64,000 nt of DNA, taken from assembly GCF_025947145.1 (NCBI RefSeq), contig NZ_CP109999.1:3224001-3288000 (forward strand), in the 5' to 3' direction. Positions 26,209 to 36,548 of the stretch are shown one piece after another. Under the pieces are notes generated by a model, which did no database searches, had not been told where the DNA came from, and was given only the letters and a program-made list of their open reading frames with translations. This DNA is from Flavobacterium sp. N1994 (GTDB lineage Bacteria > Bacteroidota > Bacteroidia > Flavobacteriales > Flavobacteriaceae). Each line of letters begins with the position of its first letter. The stretch's first letter is position 1. The translations under genes were made by a program, and so were the position numbers.

Positions 26209-26551
26209 CCGCTTCGCAAAGTCTTCATCCTTTGAGCTATAAATTTAAGCTTTTTTAAATAGTAAAAAATTACGCAAAGTAGGGAGACATTTACGCAGCT
26301 TTTCTAGGGACCTCTTTGCGGAGCGGGGTGAAATGAATTTTAGGGATTATTAGTAATTAATTTTCCGACCGTTTCACTGCTGATTGCGATACTATTTACC
26401 GACCAAATTCACATTACTGTAGTTGAAACAACTTGAACTGAATTTTTGGATATTTTAGCATGAACATATATTTTATAAAACATATATTTGGCAAGATAAT
26501 TATCACATTAAGTGATTATAATACTCAAATGATAAAGTAATTTTCAATCTA

Positions 26552-29500
26552 ATGAAAGATTTTTTTTATTGCATAATAACCTTGTTTTGTACTGTTTTTA
26601 TAGGAAATGCTCAAGCAGTTTCCACTTTTGCAGGTTCAGGAGTTGCAGGGGCCACTAACGGAACAGGAACAGTAGCTCAATTTAACAATCCATCAGCCAT
26701 TTGTGTAGATAATACTCATAATGTGTATGTAGCTGATTCCAATAACAACGTAATTCGAAAAATATCGGCAACAGGAGTTGTCACAACACTTGCTGGTTCA
26801 GGAGTTGCGGGCTTTGCAGATGGAACAGGAACAGCAGCTCAATTTAACAATCCGTCTGGTATTTGTACTGATGGATATTATATATATGTAGCCGATACCA
26901 ATAATAACAGAATTCGAATAATCACAGCAGCAGGAGTCGTAACTACATTGGCAGGCTCAACACAAGGTTATGTTGATGGAACGGGAATAGGAGCTAAGTT
27001 TAATGCACCGATGGGAATATGTTTGACTACTGGCGGAATAGTATATGTTGCAGATACTAGCAATAACAAAATTCGAAGAATTACAGCAACGGGAGTAGTT
27101 ACTACATTTGTTGGTTCTACACAAGGGTATGCTGATGGCACCGGAACGGTAGCTCAATTTAATGGTCCTAGGGGAGTTACAGCTGAGGGCTCAGATATTT
27201 ATGTAACGGACACGAATAATAATAGAATACGAAAAATTACGTTAACGGGTGTAGTAACTACCTATGCGGGATCAACTCAAGGATATAGTGATGGCTCTGG
27301 AACTACTGCTAAATTTGATAACCCTACCAGCATTTCAATGGATGCCAATGGTCAGCTTTATGTAACTGACCAAAACAATAATAGAATTAGGAAGATTTAT
27401 ACTTACAATCCTAATTTGGGCTCAGTTGCAACCTATTCTGGTTCAAACCAGGGTTATTTAGATGGGAATGTTTCAACCGCTTTATTTAATGCACCAAAAG
27501 GAATTTTTATAGATTCAAACATATTATATTTAGCTGATTCAGGCAATAATATAATTCGAAAAACAACTATTTGTGATATATACCCAAGATTTCAATATTA
27601 CGGCGTGAATAACTCTTTTTGCGCAACAGCGGGAAACATAGATGTGATGGAAATTTCAGGAACTTATACAAATATTACTTTTTCAGGTTCTACAGGACTT
27701 TCACTAAACACTATAACAGGGTCTATATCTCCAAGTTCTTCTGTTCCGGGGAACTACGGTGTGACTTGTACTGCAACACCAGATGGTTGCCCCAATGTAC
27801 AATATCAAGTAGATGTAAATATTGTAACTCCACCAACAGCAAGTATCAGTTATACTAGTAGTACCTATTATACTAATGTAACTACACCACAACCAGTTAC
27901 TTTAACAGGGTCAGGCAATTATTTGGGAGGTTCTTTTTCCTCACAACCTAGTGGACTAGAAATGAATATTTCCACAGGAGAAATATATCCAAGCAGTTCT
28001 ATGCCGGGTACTTATACAGTTTCATATTTTGTCTATAACGGATGCCAAACTAATGTTACGACTCAAGTAGTAATCCTAAATTATAGTAATTTAAGCATTA
28101 CTTCATCAACTACTACTGCCGGATTATTTGATACCATTACTGTAGATGTGCAACTTTCAGAAGCTACTGATGTGTACAGTTTGTATATGAAACTTAAAGG
28201 TAATCCCGCCGTAAGTCAATATTTGGATTATTCAGGGTATACTGCCGGTACATTACTGGGAACAGGAAGTAGTGTTATTTCAACGGCACCAGTAGCAACC
28301 AGTGGGGTGTATGATTTCGGAATTACCAAAGTGGGTTCGGTGCCCGGGTATACGGGTGGTGGGTTATTTTATTCTTTTCGGTTTGTTACTAAAAACATTC
28401 CAATTCCTCAAGGGACTAGTTTTTGTTTTTACTTAGACAATGTAAGTGCCTACAATTCTACTGGAAACACTGTTAATTTGATATATAATGAACCTCCATA
28501 TTGTTATGCTTTTAACAATCAAGTTAATGTTTGGCCAGGAGATTTAAATAAATCTAATTCAGTTACCACGGCCGATTTATTGCCAATAGGGTATTTTTAT
28601 AATGCAACTGGACCAGCAAGAACAAATACTAACATTCAATGGTCTGCCCATCCTGCTACTTTGTGGGGATATAATCATAGTTCACAAAATAGTGATGGCT
28701 ATAAAGTATTTGCCGATTCTAACGGAGATGGGGTCATTAACAATGCAGACCAAGCTGCCATAGGATTAAATATGAATCAGATACACTCCAAAATGAGTAC
28801 TTCTGCGGTTTCGGCAGCGCCACCTCATTTTACGCCACAACAACTTACCACTGCTTCAGGCACGTTAACTGTAACTCCAAATAACACGGTTATCAACGGA
28901 GCTGCTTTGCCTCAAACAGTAACTTTTACGGTTAGTGTAAATAATACAGGAGGGCTCAATGCGCTTTACGGTACATCTGTAAACCTACTTTTTGACGAAA
29001 CTATTTTTGATTTAAATACGGCAACGGTAGATTATACGGGTTCTATATTTGGAACTGTAGGAGCTGATTGTTTGGCGTTGAATTTTAATTCTACTAACAT
29101 GATTAGCGTTGGACTTACCAGATATGCTAATGCTGCTATAGTAGGGCAAGGGTTATTATTTAAAGTAACATTACAAACCAAATCTTCTCTTGGTTCATCA
29201 TTGACTCAAACCTCGGTTTCCGGTTATGTAGATGCCGCCAATAATCAGGTTGGGGAAACTTTAGTAATACAAGATGCTCCTGTAACGAATTTAGTCATCA
29301 CTAATAATTTAGGAACTAATCCAATAAAACAAGATGATTTTGTTCTTTATCCTAATCCTACAAACGATATGGTACATCTTGTTACGGGAACAAAGGCATC
29401 ACAATTGAATAATCTTAAATTAAAGGTAATTACTATTTTAGGTCAAACAGTGGAGGAAATGAACATCCAAAACCCCACTACCGACCTTTCTACTAAAAAC

Positions 29501-29590
29501 TGGGGTGCAACGGGTATTTATTTTGTTCAAATAACAAACTCAAACAATACTATAATAATGACTAAAAAAGTGATTGTTAACAGAAAATAG
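26552..29590 (+). CDS. T9SS-secreted NHL-repeat protein with cohesin- and dockerin-like modules
   Basis: A 1012-residue exported protein. Signal peptide 1-22 (ending GNAQA); six NHL beta-propeller repeats of about 56 residues (25-345), each with an AQFNNPSAICVD...VYVADSNNNxIRKI pattern; a beta-sandwich region (350-510); a cohesin-like module (about 515-660, starting TAGLFDTITVDVQLSEAT); a dockerin-like pair of Ca-binding loops (GDLNKSNSVTTADLLPIGYF and DSNGDGVINNADQAAIG, about 670-745); a second cohesin-like module (about 775-930); and a T9SS sorting domain (last 80 residues, FVLYPNPTNDMVHL). It is cell-surface attached or secreted. The next gene is its paralogue, 6 bp away. Confidence 0.85.
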   Translation: MKDFFYCIITLFCTVFIGNAQAVSTFAGSGVAGATNGTGTVAQFNNPSAICVDNTHNVYVADSNNNVIRKISATGVVTTLAGSGVAGFADGTGTAAQFNNPSGICTDGYYIYVADTNNNRIRIITAAGVVTTLAGSTQGYVDGTGIGAKFNAPMGICLTTGGIVYVADTSNNKIRRITATGVVTTFVGSTQGYADGTGTVAQFNGPRGVTAEGSDIYVTDTNNNRIRKITLTGVVTTYAGSTQGYSDGSGTTAKFDNPTSISMDANGQLYVTDQNNNRIRKIYTYNPNLGSVATYSGSNQGYLDGNVSTALFNAPKGIFIDSNILYLADSGNNIIRKTTICDIYPRFQYYGVNNSFCATAGNIDVMEISGTYTNITFSGSTGLSLNTITGSISPSSSVPGNYGVTCTATPDGCPNVQYQVDVNIVTPPTASISYTSSTYYTNVTTPQPVTLTGSGNYLGGSFSSQPSGLEMNISTGEIYPSSSMPGTYTVSYFVYNGCQTNVTTQVVILNYSNLSITSSTTTAGLFDTITVDVQLSEATDVYSLYMKLKGNPAVSQYLDYSGYTAGTLLGTGSSVISTAPVATSGVYDFGITKVGSVPGYTGGGLFYSFRFVTKNIPIPQGTSFCFYLDNVSAYNSTGNTVNLIYNEPPYCYAFNNQVNVWPGDLNKSNSVTTADLLPIGYFYNATGPARTNTNIQWSAHPATLWGYNHSSQNSDGYKVFADSNGDGVINNADQAAIGLNMNQIHSKMSTSAVSAAPPHFTPQQLTTASGTLTVTPNNTVINGAALPQTVTFTVSVNNTGGLNALYGTSVNLLFDETIFDLNTATVDYTGSIFGTVGADCLALNFNSTNMISVGLTRYANAAIVGQGLLFKVTLQTKSSLGSSLTQTSVSGYVDAANNQVGETLVIQDAPVTNLVITNNLGTNPIKQDDFVLYPNPTNDMVHLVTGTKASQLNNLKLKVITILGQTVEEMNIQNPTTDLSTKNWGATGIYFVQITNSNNTIIMTKKVIVNRK

Positions 29591-29596
29591 AAAATT

Positions 29597-32500
29597 ATGA
29601 AAAAAATTATTCTTATTGCTAGCATCCTTTTTAGCGCAATAATTTCAAATGCTCAAGTAGTATCTACTTTTGCGGGTTCCGGAGTTGCAGGCTCTACCAA
29701 CGGAACAGGAACAGCAGCTCAATTTAACAATCCCACTGCAGTTTGCGTTGATCCTTCAGGTAATATTTATGTAGCGGAATGGAATGGTAATGTAATTCGT
29801 AAAATTACTGCAGCTGGAATAGTTACTACCTTTGCAGGTTCTGGTTCTGCTGCATATAGCGATGGTTCTGGTACCGCTGCGTCATTTAATGGTCCAACTG
29901 GAGTTTGTTCAGATGCTTCTGGCAATATCTATGTTGCCGATAGGGGAAATAATAGAATCCGAAAAATTACCCCAGCCGGAGTGGTTTCCACATTGGCAGG
30001 CTCTATCTCTGGTTCAGTAGATGGATTAGGTACTACTGCTCAATTTAATTTTCCACATGGAGTTTGTATTGATGCTACTGGAAATGTATTTGTGACAGAT
30101 AACGGTAATCACAGAATAAGGAAAATTTCTCCGGCAGGACTAGTTACAACTTTAGCAGGGTCTATAGCTGGATATTCTGACGGTATTGGTACTGCTGCAA
30201 AATTTTATTCCCCATTGGGAATCTGTGTTGATGCTTCCGGAAATGTCTTTGTTGTGGACAATGGAAGTAATAAAATTAGAAAAATCACTCCCTCTGGTAC
30301 CGTGTCTACCATTGCAGGCTATGCTGGGGGTTATGTTGATGGTGCTGGTGCAATAGCCCAATTTAATTATCCAACTGGAATTTGTATTGACGCAACTGGA
30401 AGTTTATATGTTACAGATAATAGCAATAACAAAGTTAGAAAAATAACTCCCGCAGGAGTAGTTTCAACAGTTGTCGGTTCAAGCGCAGGTTATATTGATG
30501 GCGCAGGCACAATTGCGCAATTTAAATCTCCAAATGGTATATGCATTACTAATTCTGGTATTCTTTATATAGCGGATAGTGGAAATAATAGAATTAGAAA
30601 AATAACACTATGCTCTGCTTCAAATATTTCAATTGTTAACATTATTCCATCGACGACAGCTGCAGTTTGTACTGGACAAAGTGTTACTTTATCAGCAAGT
30701 GCAGGGACAAATTTTTTATGGAATGGAGGACAAAATACGAACTCAATAACTATAAATCCAACTCAAAGCACACAGTATTCCGTTACAGTAACTAATTCGG
30801 TAGGTTGCACATCAACTGCCTCGTTAAGTGTATCAGTAATTCCAAACCAAAATGTCATCATTTCGGGGCCAAATGCACTATGTAATGGACAAAATGTAAC
30901 ATTAACAGCTTCTGGCGTAAGTTCATATTCTTGGAACAACGGCAGTAACTCAAGCTCAATAACAGTAAACCCAATTAATACAACAACATATACTGTAACA
31001 GGAACTGATTCTTGCGGATTCATTTCAACAAGTTCTAGAACAGTAAATGTAATAAATACAACACCCACAATAGCAATTCAACAACCTACGTGTAATAATC
31101 TATTAGGAGGACTTCAGGTCACATCACCGCTTTCTTCTATTTCTAGTATTCCTAATACCCCATCTGATTTATATATTTCTGAAGTAACAGACGCCGCTGC
31201 TAGTGCCTTAACTTATATTGAAATATTTAATGGAACTGGGGCAAGTGTAAACTTAAGCAGTTATAAATTAAAAGCCTATTATAACGGTAATTCCACTCCT
31301 GCTTGGAATTACCCATTGTCAGGAAACTTAGCGAATAATTCTGTTTTTGTAGTTGCTATTGGAAGTTCTATGAACATAGGTGGTATTGTTCCAAATCTAT
31401 TTTTGAGTGGTACTGGAGGAGTAAACACCAACGATAATATTAGATTAACAACAAGTAGTGATGTTGAAGTTGATTTATGGGGGGAAACGAGTGGATTTGA
31501 TTTTACCCCTAGTGGTCAACCAGGATATGTATATAAAAGACTCCCAACGGCAACAGTACCAAGTGTAACTTGGAACCCTGCTGATTGGACAGCTATTGAT
31601 CCTGAGGATTACAGTGATGTTGGCACTTTCGGACCATTTATGTTATATGAATATAGTGTAGATAATGGCTCATGGCAATCCTCAACACAGTTTAATAATT
31701 TAGCCCCAGGAACTCATACCATATCAGTAAGAGAAACAACTTATTTGGGATGTAGCGGAGCTACTACGACTAGCTTTTTTACAATTGATAATCCAATACC
31801 ACAAGTTTCTATTATTGGTTCAAACTTCGTGTGCTCTGGTTCAAATACAACATTAACAGCTTCTGGAGGCAGTTCTTATTTATGGAGTAATGGTAGCACT
31901 TCAGATACAATCACTGTTAATCCATCAGTAACAACAACATATTCTGTTACTGCAACAAGTTCTTATGGGTGTACAGCAATAGCATCTAAAACTATTACTG
32001 TAACTTCTTTACCTACTGGTACTATAACGTATTCTGGTAATCCGTTTTGTAAATCATTAACATCGGTTCAAGTCACGGCAGTAGGTAATGTAGCTTATGC
32101 TGGTGGCACCTATAGTTCTACAGCTGGATTATCAATAGATTCAGTTACAGGATCAATTAATCCTAGTTTGTCGACTGCCGGGGCTTATACTATAACATAT
32201 ACGATTCAACCAAGTGGAGGATGTCCAGCCATTTCTACGTCAACATCAATAGTTATTCTAACTACTCCTACGGCCAGCATTTCTGCTGATGGTATTATTG
32301 CAACTAATGCTACTATCACTAGTGGTAGTGCGATTCCTTTACAGCTCTATGGGACTTTTAATACGGTACCAAATATTCAATGGACACCAGCTACAGCTAT
32401 AAGTTCAGCTACTGTTGCCAACCCTGTCGTGTATCCAAGTGCTACAACTACCTATACTGCTAGTTTTGTAAATAGTAATGGTTGTACACAAACTACTTCG

Positions 32501-33991
32501 TTTATTGTAAATGTCACACCACAACCTAACATTGGTAATTTGAGTCTTACATCTTCTAATACAACTATTGGCTTGTTTGACACCATAACGGTGGATGTTC
32601 AATTAACAGGCGCAACAAATCTGTATAGTTTGTATATGAAACTCAAAGGAAATGCGGCAGTGAATCAATATTTAGATTATCAAGGATTTACAGCCAGTAC
32701 TTTATTGGGTTCTGGCGGCAATGTAATTTCTACACCACCTACAGCAACCAACGGCGTTTTAGATTTTGGTATTACTAAAGTAGGTCCGTCATCTGGTTAT
32801 TCAGGAAGTGGTTTGTACTATACCTTGCGTTTTGTAACTAAGAATATTACTATTCCTGACGGAACCGTTTTTTGTTTCTACATAGATGATGTAAGTGCCT
32901 ATAATTCATCAGGAACATCTTGTGGGCTGAATAATCAAGGCCAAAACTGTTATACATTTTCCAATCAAATAGCCGTATGGCCAGGAGATTTAAATAATTC
33001 CCACACAGTATCAACAGCCGATTTATTACCTATTGGGTATTTTTATAATGCAATAGGAACGGCAAGACCAAACGCAACTATTCAATGGAATGCCCAACCT
33101 GCGACACTTTGGGGATATAATCATAGCACTCCTAATGGTGATGCTTTCAAGGTATTTGCAGACTCAAATGGAGACGGAGTAATTAACAATGCAGACCAAG
33201 CTGCCATAGGTTATAATATGAATCAATTTCATTCTAAAATGTCATCTACAAATCCTGTTTTCTCCTCACTAACACAAAATACGACTGCTGCAGGGAATAT
33301 AATAGTAACACCAAGTAGTACAACTATAAATGCAGCTATTTTACCTCAAACAGTTACATTTAATGTGAGTATAAATAATACTGGAGGATTAAATAATTTA
33401 TTTGGTATATCTACTAATTTAATTTTTGATGAATCTGTTTTTAATTTAAGTACTGCTGTAATTGATTATACTGGTTCTATTTTTGGAAATACTGGTTCAG
33501 ATTGTTTGGTTTTGAATTATGCATCCGCTTCAATGCTAAGTATTGGGATGACTAGATATGCTAATGCCGCTATAAACGGGCAAGGGTTATTATTTAAAGT
33601 AACATTACAAACCAAATCATCTTTGCCAGCTTTAACGCAAACTCAAGTAAATGCTATGGTTGAAGCAGCCAATAATCAAACTGGCGATGCATTAACAATT
33701 CAGGATGCTAACACAACAAACTTGACAATTATAAATAATTTAGGAGCTAGTGATATAGAAGCAGTAGGATGTAAACTGTATCCAAATCCTGTTAAAGATA
33801 AATTAAATATAGAATCCGCCACTACTATTAAGCTAACAACTATATATAATACTTTGGGACAATTGATAAATTCAATTCCACAAAACGCTAATCAAATAAC
33901 AATTGATTTATCCAACTTACCCGCTAATAATTATTTTATTAAGATAGAGTCAGATGATAAAAAAGAAGTGTTTAAATTTATAAAAGAATAA
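29597..33991 (+). CDS. T9SS-secreted NHL/Ig/lamin-tail protein with cohesin- and dockerin-like modules
   Basis: A 1464-residue paralogue of the preceding gene, 6 bp downstream. Signal peptide 1-19 (ending SNAQ); six NHL repeats (20-345); Ig-like modules (350-490); a lamin-tail-like domain (about 525-680, SDLYISEVTDAAASALTYIE and KLKAYYNG); more Ig-like modules (735-980); a cohesin-like module (about 990-1130); dockerin-like loops (GDLNNSHTVSTADLLPIGYF and DSNGDGVINNADQAAIG, about 1140-1215); a second cohesin-like module (1225-1370); and a T9SS sorting domain (last 80 residues, CKLYPNPVKDKLNIE). The extra 450 residues relative to its neighbour are the Ig and lamin-tail parts. It probably acts on the cell surface in adhesion or scaffolding. 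Confidence 0.85.
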   Translation: MKKIILIASILFSAIISNAQVVSTFAGSGVAGSTNGTGTAAQFNNPTAVCVDPSGNIYVAEWNGNVIRKITAAGIVTTFAGSGSAAYSDGSGTAASFNGPTGVCSDASGNIYVADRGNNRIRKITPAGVVSTLAGSISGSVDGLGTTAQFNFPHGVCIDATGNVFVTDNGNHRIRKISPAGLVTTLAGSIAGYSDGIGTAAKFYSPLGICVDASGNVFVVDNGSNKIRKITPSGTVSTIAGYAGGYVDGAGAIAQFNYPTGICIDATGSLYVTDNSNNKVRKITPAGVVSTVVGSSAGYIDGAGTIAQFKSPNGICITNSGILYIADSGNNRIRKITLCSASNISIVNIIPSTTAAVCTGQSVTLSASAGTNFLWNGGQNTNSITINPTQSTQYSVTVTNSVGCTSTASLSVSVIPNQNVIISGPNALCNGQNVTLTASGVSSYSWNNGSNSSSITVNPINTTTYTVTGTDSCGFISTSSRTVNVINTTPTIAIQQPTCNNLLGGLQVTSPLSSISSIPNTPSDLYISEVTDAAASALTYIEIFNGTGASVNLSSYKLKAYYNGNSTPAWNYPLSGNLANNSVFVVAIGSSMNIGGIVPNLFLSGTGGVNTNDNIRLTTSSDVEVDLWGETSGFDFTPSGQPGYVYKRLPTATVPSVTWNPADWTAIDPEDYSDVGTFGPFMLYEYSVDNGSWQSSTQFNNLAPGTHTISVRETTYLGCSGATTTSFFTIDNPIPQVSIIGSNFVCSGSNTTLTASGGSSYLWSNGSTSDTITVNPSVTTTYSVTATSSYGCTAIASKTITVTSLPTGTITYSGNPFCKSLTSVQVTAVGNVAYAGGTYSSTAGLSIDSVTGSINPSLSTAGAYTITYTIQPSGGCPAISTSTSIVILTTPTASISADGIIATNATITSGSAIPLQLYGTFNTVPNIQWTPATAISSATVANPVVYPSATTTYTASFVNSNGCTQTTSFIVNVTPQPNIGNLSLTSSNTTIGLFDTITVDVQLTGATNLYSLYMKLKGNAAVNQYLDYQGFTASTLLGSGGNVISTPPTATNGVLDFGITKVGPSSGYSGSGLYYTLRFVTKNITIPDGTVFCFYIDDVSAYNSSGTSCGLNNQGQNCYTFSNQIAVWPGDLNNSHTVSTADLLPIGYFYNAIGTARPNATIQWNAQPATLWGYNHSTPNGDAFKVFADSNGDGVINNADQAAIGYNMNQFHSKMSSTNPVFSSLTQNTTAAGNIIVTPSSTTINAAILPQTVTFNVSINNTGGLNNLFGISTNLIFDESVFNLSTAVIDYTGSIFGNTGSDCLVLNYASASMLSIGMTRYANAAINGQGLLFKVTLQTKSSLPALTQTQVNAMVEAANNQTGDALTIQDANTTNLTIINNLGASDIEAVGCKLYPNPVKDKLNIESATTIKLTTIYNTLGQLINSIPQNANQITIDLSNLPANNYFIKIESDDKKEVFKFIKE

Positions 33992-34006
33992 ATTAAAATA
34001 AGTTCT

Positions 34007-34045
34007 AAAAAGCGTTATTCATTTATTTGGTTAACGCTTTTTTTA
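34007..34045 (+). terminator. Terminator of the NHL-gene pair
   Basis: Stem AAAAGCGTTA/TAACGCTTTT (34007-34016 with 34032-34041) followed by T bases, 16 bp past the stop codon. Confidence 0.85.
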
Positions 34046-34153
34046 TTTTTGTAACCTTCCATTACAAAACACCTTCCGCCAACTTTCCTAAGCAAACTAA
34101 AATTAAATCACATACTTTATGACGTGAAAAAATTACAACACCTATTTTATAGT

Positions 34154-34227
34154 AAACCGTAATTACAGTTTTATTTTTAACATACTTCGCAATAATATAA
34201 TTGGTTACCGGTCGCAAAGCTTTTCAG
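34154..34227 (-). pseudogene. Remnant of the C-terminus of the gene at 35142-35978
   Basis: About 74 bp match 35126-35216, including the last 16 codons (KALRPVTNYIIGKYVKK becomes KALRPVTNYIIAKYVKN) and the sequence just past the stop. A TGA replaces the Gly codon just before the matching part, and nothing upstream matches. It is the tail of a duplicated, then deleted copy. Confidence 0.75.
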
Positions 34228-34283
34228 GAAATATGCTAATCGCATTCATAATGTTTAAAATATCCGAGTATGTTTTTATTAAT

Positions 34284-35006
34284 TTAAGGGAAAAAGAAAA
34301 GATGAGTATCAATAATAGTTTGCCTTCTCATCTGTACTAAATCCCCAGTCTTTTTTAAAAAAATACAAAGTGACTTTTCATTATAAACAAATTTCATATC
34401 TGAAGAGTAATCTGTAACTAAATAGCTATCACCATCTAACTTATAAAATGGAATTACCATTTTACCTTTAACTTTAATTCCTTTATTTTCAATTACACCA
34501 GCTAATAATGTTTCTTTAAGTACTTTTTCGTCTTTTTCTTCTGAGGACACTTTAGTGTAGGTCACCATCATTTTCAACCATTCTTCACCATCAATTAAGT
34601 ACCAATTCACTTTGCTAAAATCCATGCCCTGATCACTTATCCAACCATAGCTAGTAAAACAAAATAAAACATATTTTTTACCATCAAGTTTTGGATTCAT
34701 TACAGGTGTAAATTCTTGAATTTTAAAAGATATCACAGTTGTTGTGGACATATCTTTTGCCTTCTTACCATTAAAATCAAATGTCTCTAAATTAAATGTG
34801 GTAAATTCTGGATGATTAGCTAAAACCCACTGAGTAGCTCTAAGCTCTGCTCTTTCTTTCATGTCTTCTGAAGACAATATTGCTGCTGTTATTAGTCCTG
34901 CAGTAGCTACTGTAGCTGCTATTGCTGTAGCAGTATTATTCTGAGCTCTTGCTTGTTTTGGGAATAGTAAAGTAATGACAATAAGTATTAAAAGTATTTT
35001 TTTCAT
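34284..35006 (-). CDS. Hypothetical exported protein
   Basis: A 240-residue protein with a signal peptide (1-21, ending ARAQ) followed by an Ala-rich hydrophobic segment (about 25-45) that could anchor it in the inner membrane. The rest is a mixed alpha/beta domain ending in an aromatic tail (HLFFFP). No family is recognised. It sits between the intact gene at 35142 and a 74-bp remnant of that same gene, so it may have entered this locus by insertion or unequal recombination. Confidence 0.65.
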   Translation of the reverse strand: MKKILLILIVITLLFPKQARAQNNTATAIAATVATAGLITAAILSSEDMKERAELRATQWVLANHPEFTTFNLETFDFNGKKAKDMSTTTVISFKIQEFTPVMNPKLDGKKYVLFCFTSYGWISDQGMDFSKVNWYLIDGEEWLKMMVTYTKVSSEEKDEKVLKETLLAGVIENKGIKVKGKMVIPFYKLDGDSYLVTDYSSDMKFVYNEKSLCIFLKKTGDLVQMRRQTIIDTHLFFFP

Positions 35007-35141
35007 TTGTATAAGGTTTTGGTTTTTATCAATTATATTATATTAATACTCGATTTCCATTTTTATTAGGTTTGAATAGTTTTTCGGCTAAAAATAGCAA
35101 TACGAATTAGAGTAGGGATGCGGAAAACCGTAAATGCGGTT

Positions 35142-35978
35142 TTATTTTTTTACATACTTCCCAATAATATAATTGGTTACGGGTCGCAAAGCTTTTCCAG
35201 TTATAGGATGTAATCCTGGGCCATCAAAAAACTCAGGCAAGCGACCAACTTTACAATACCAAATTATTGCCTTACCGCCTTCAAAAAAAGTAGTGGTGTC
35301 ACAAACCATTAATTTATGCAAAGCTACTGCATTTTCATCATAAGGAATAATAGGGGAAGAGGCAAACAAACCATTGTTCTCACTTTGACAATCTACTAAT
35401 ACGTAATGGTCACTTTGCCATTGCATACACTCTTTTGTGGGTAGGACCAAATCTTTTGCAGTATATCCGATAGAGAATAAAGCGGTAAAACCTAGTAGCC
35501 CTATAATTAATTTCTTTTTAGTACTTAAATTTTTCTCAGGTAGTACTGGTGGTGTTTTTACTGTTTTGGGTTCTTCTTTTTCTAAAAAGTTAACACCTAT
35601 TGTATCTATTTCATCTTTGCAACTTTTTACAAATTTTAAATAAGGTCTTGGCGTGAAATCAACTAAAATAGCGGCTAAATTTATTACCTCTACATCATTA
35701 CTATCAGAACTTCCTTTTAAAAAATTCTCTATAGTTCTGAAACGATCTGTTTCATCTTTTAACTTATTGCTGTTTTCAGGTTTGAATTCAAATCCTATGA
35801 AAATTTTAAAACTATTGAGGTCATCTGAGCTTGGATTTTCTTTCAATCTTTCCACACAAAGCTTTCTCAAATTAGCCCTACTAGGTTGCCATAAAAAGCT
35901 TGAATAGTTGCCATTCTTTTCTTCTTCATAACGAAGTTTTACCGCTTTTTTGTAGGCTTCAAAGTCATTTTGTTTCAT
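35142..35978 (-). CDS. Hypothetical single-pass membrane protein
   Basis: A 278-residue protein. Residues 1-150 are a cytoplasmic helical domain that looks like a small repeat-containing region; one membrane segment follows (about 153-172, KLIIGLLGFTALFSIGYTA); residues 175-278 form an outside domain with two Cys (CMQWQSDHYVLVDCQ, likely a disulfide). The layout (cytoplasmic N-terminus, TM, extracytoplasmic C-terminus) resembles an anti-sigma-like or signalling protein, but no motif proves it. No family is recognised. Confidence 0.6.
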   Translation of the reverse strand: MKQNDFEAYKKAVKLRYEEEKNGNYSSFLWQPSRANLRKLCVERLKENPSSDDLNSFKIFIGFEFKPENSNKLKDETDRFRTIENFLKGSSDSNDVEVINLAAILVDFTPRPYLKFVKSCKDEIDTIGVNFLEKEEPKTVKTPPVLPEKNLSTKKKLIIGLLGFTALFSIGYTAKDLVLPTKECMQWQSDHYVLVDCQSENNGLFASSPIIPYDENAVALHKLMVCDTTTFFEGGKAIIWYCKVGRLPEFFDGPGLHPITGKALRPVTNYIIGKYVKK

Positions 35979-36314
35979 AGTTGGTTAGGATTTTTAAGGA
36001 AATCTTCGGAATCATCGGAAATACCGGAATTCCTTGTAAACACTCATACAAAAACCCCATTCCTTTGCTTCAGAATTAGTTCTTGTTCTACATCGCGATA
36101 GAACAAATGTACAAAACTACTTCTTAAAAAGTGTCGCTATACAGGACGGAATTTTTATTCGGGAAGTATAAGAAAACGGTTCTGTAGCAGCACACTTACT
36201 TCCCAAAAAAAGAGTACCGAGTACTCAAAAAACCGCATAGATTTTTCGCTATGCAACGGCTTCGGGCAGCACCCGAACAGCCACAACTATGTCCAATTTT
36301 TAATTCTTAAAATC

Positions 36315-36491
36315 ATGAAAAAAATACTTTTTTTATCATTTTTTATCCTGTCATCTTCCATAATGACATCTTGTACAACCGATTCGGTTTCCGATACTGC
36401 ACCTGCTGCAACAACCATCCAAGCAGATGATACAGGAGGACAAGGGATACCACCACCTCCAAAACCACCTGGGACAGGATTAGGAGGATAA
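36315..36491 (+). CDS. Small lipoprotein, 58 residues
   Basis: ATG at 36315 opens a 58-codon frame ending TAA at 36491. The N-terminus is a lipoprotein signal (MKKILFLSFFILSSSIMTSC, Cys20 in a TSC lipobox). The short mature part is Thr/Ala-rich, then GGQGIPPPPKPPGTGLGG, a Pro/Gly tail. It lies 57 bp upstream of the histidine kinase gene on the same strand. A role as a ligand or partner of that sensor is only a guess. Confidence 0.65.
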   Translation: MKKILFLSFFILSSSIMTSCTTDSVSDTAPAATTIQADDTGGQGIPPPPKPPGTGLGG

Positions 36492-36548
36492 GTGTATAAA
36501 AGTTAGATTCAAATTTTGTGTCTAACATTTATTTAATAACTTCGGGGA

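Larger units (their letters stand above)
25751..26551. other. Repeat-rich intergenic region, 801 bp
   Basis: It holds element B (25808-26040), a segment duplicated at 49680-49866, and a perfect hairpin (26113-26145), listed separately. Positions 26210-26551 hold a GC-rich scrap (CTCCGCTTCGCAAAG near 26204-26222 and GCGGAGCGGGGTG near 26319) reminiscent of REP fragments, then plain AT-rich DNA before the NHL gene. No gene was found. Confidence 0.55.
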
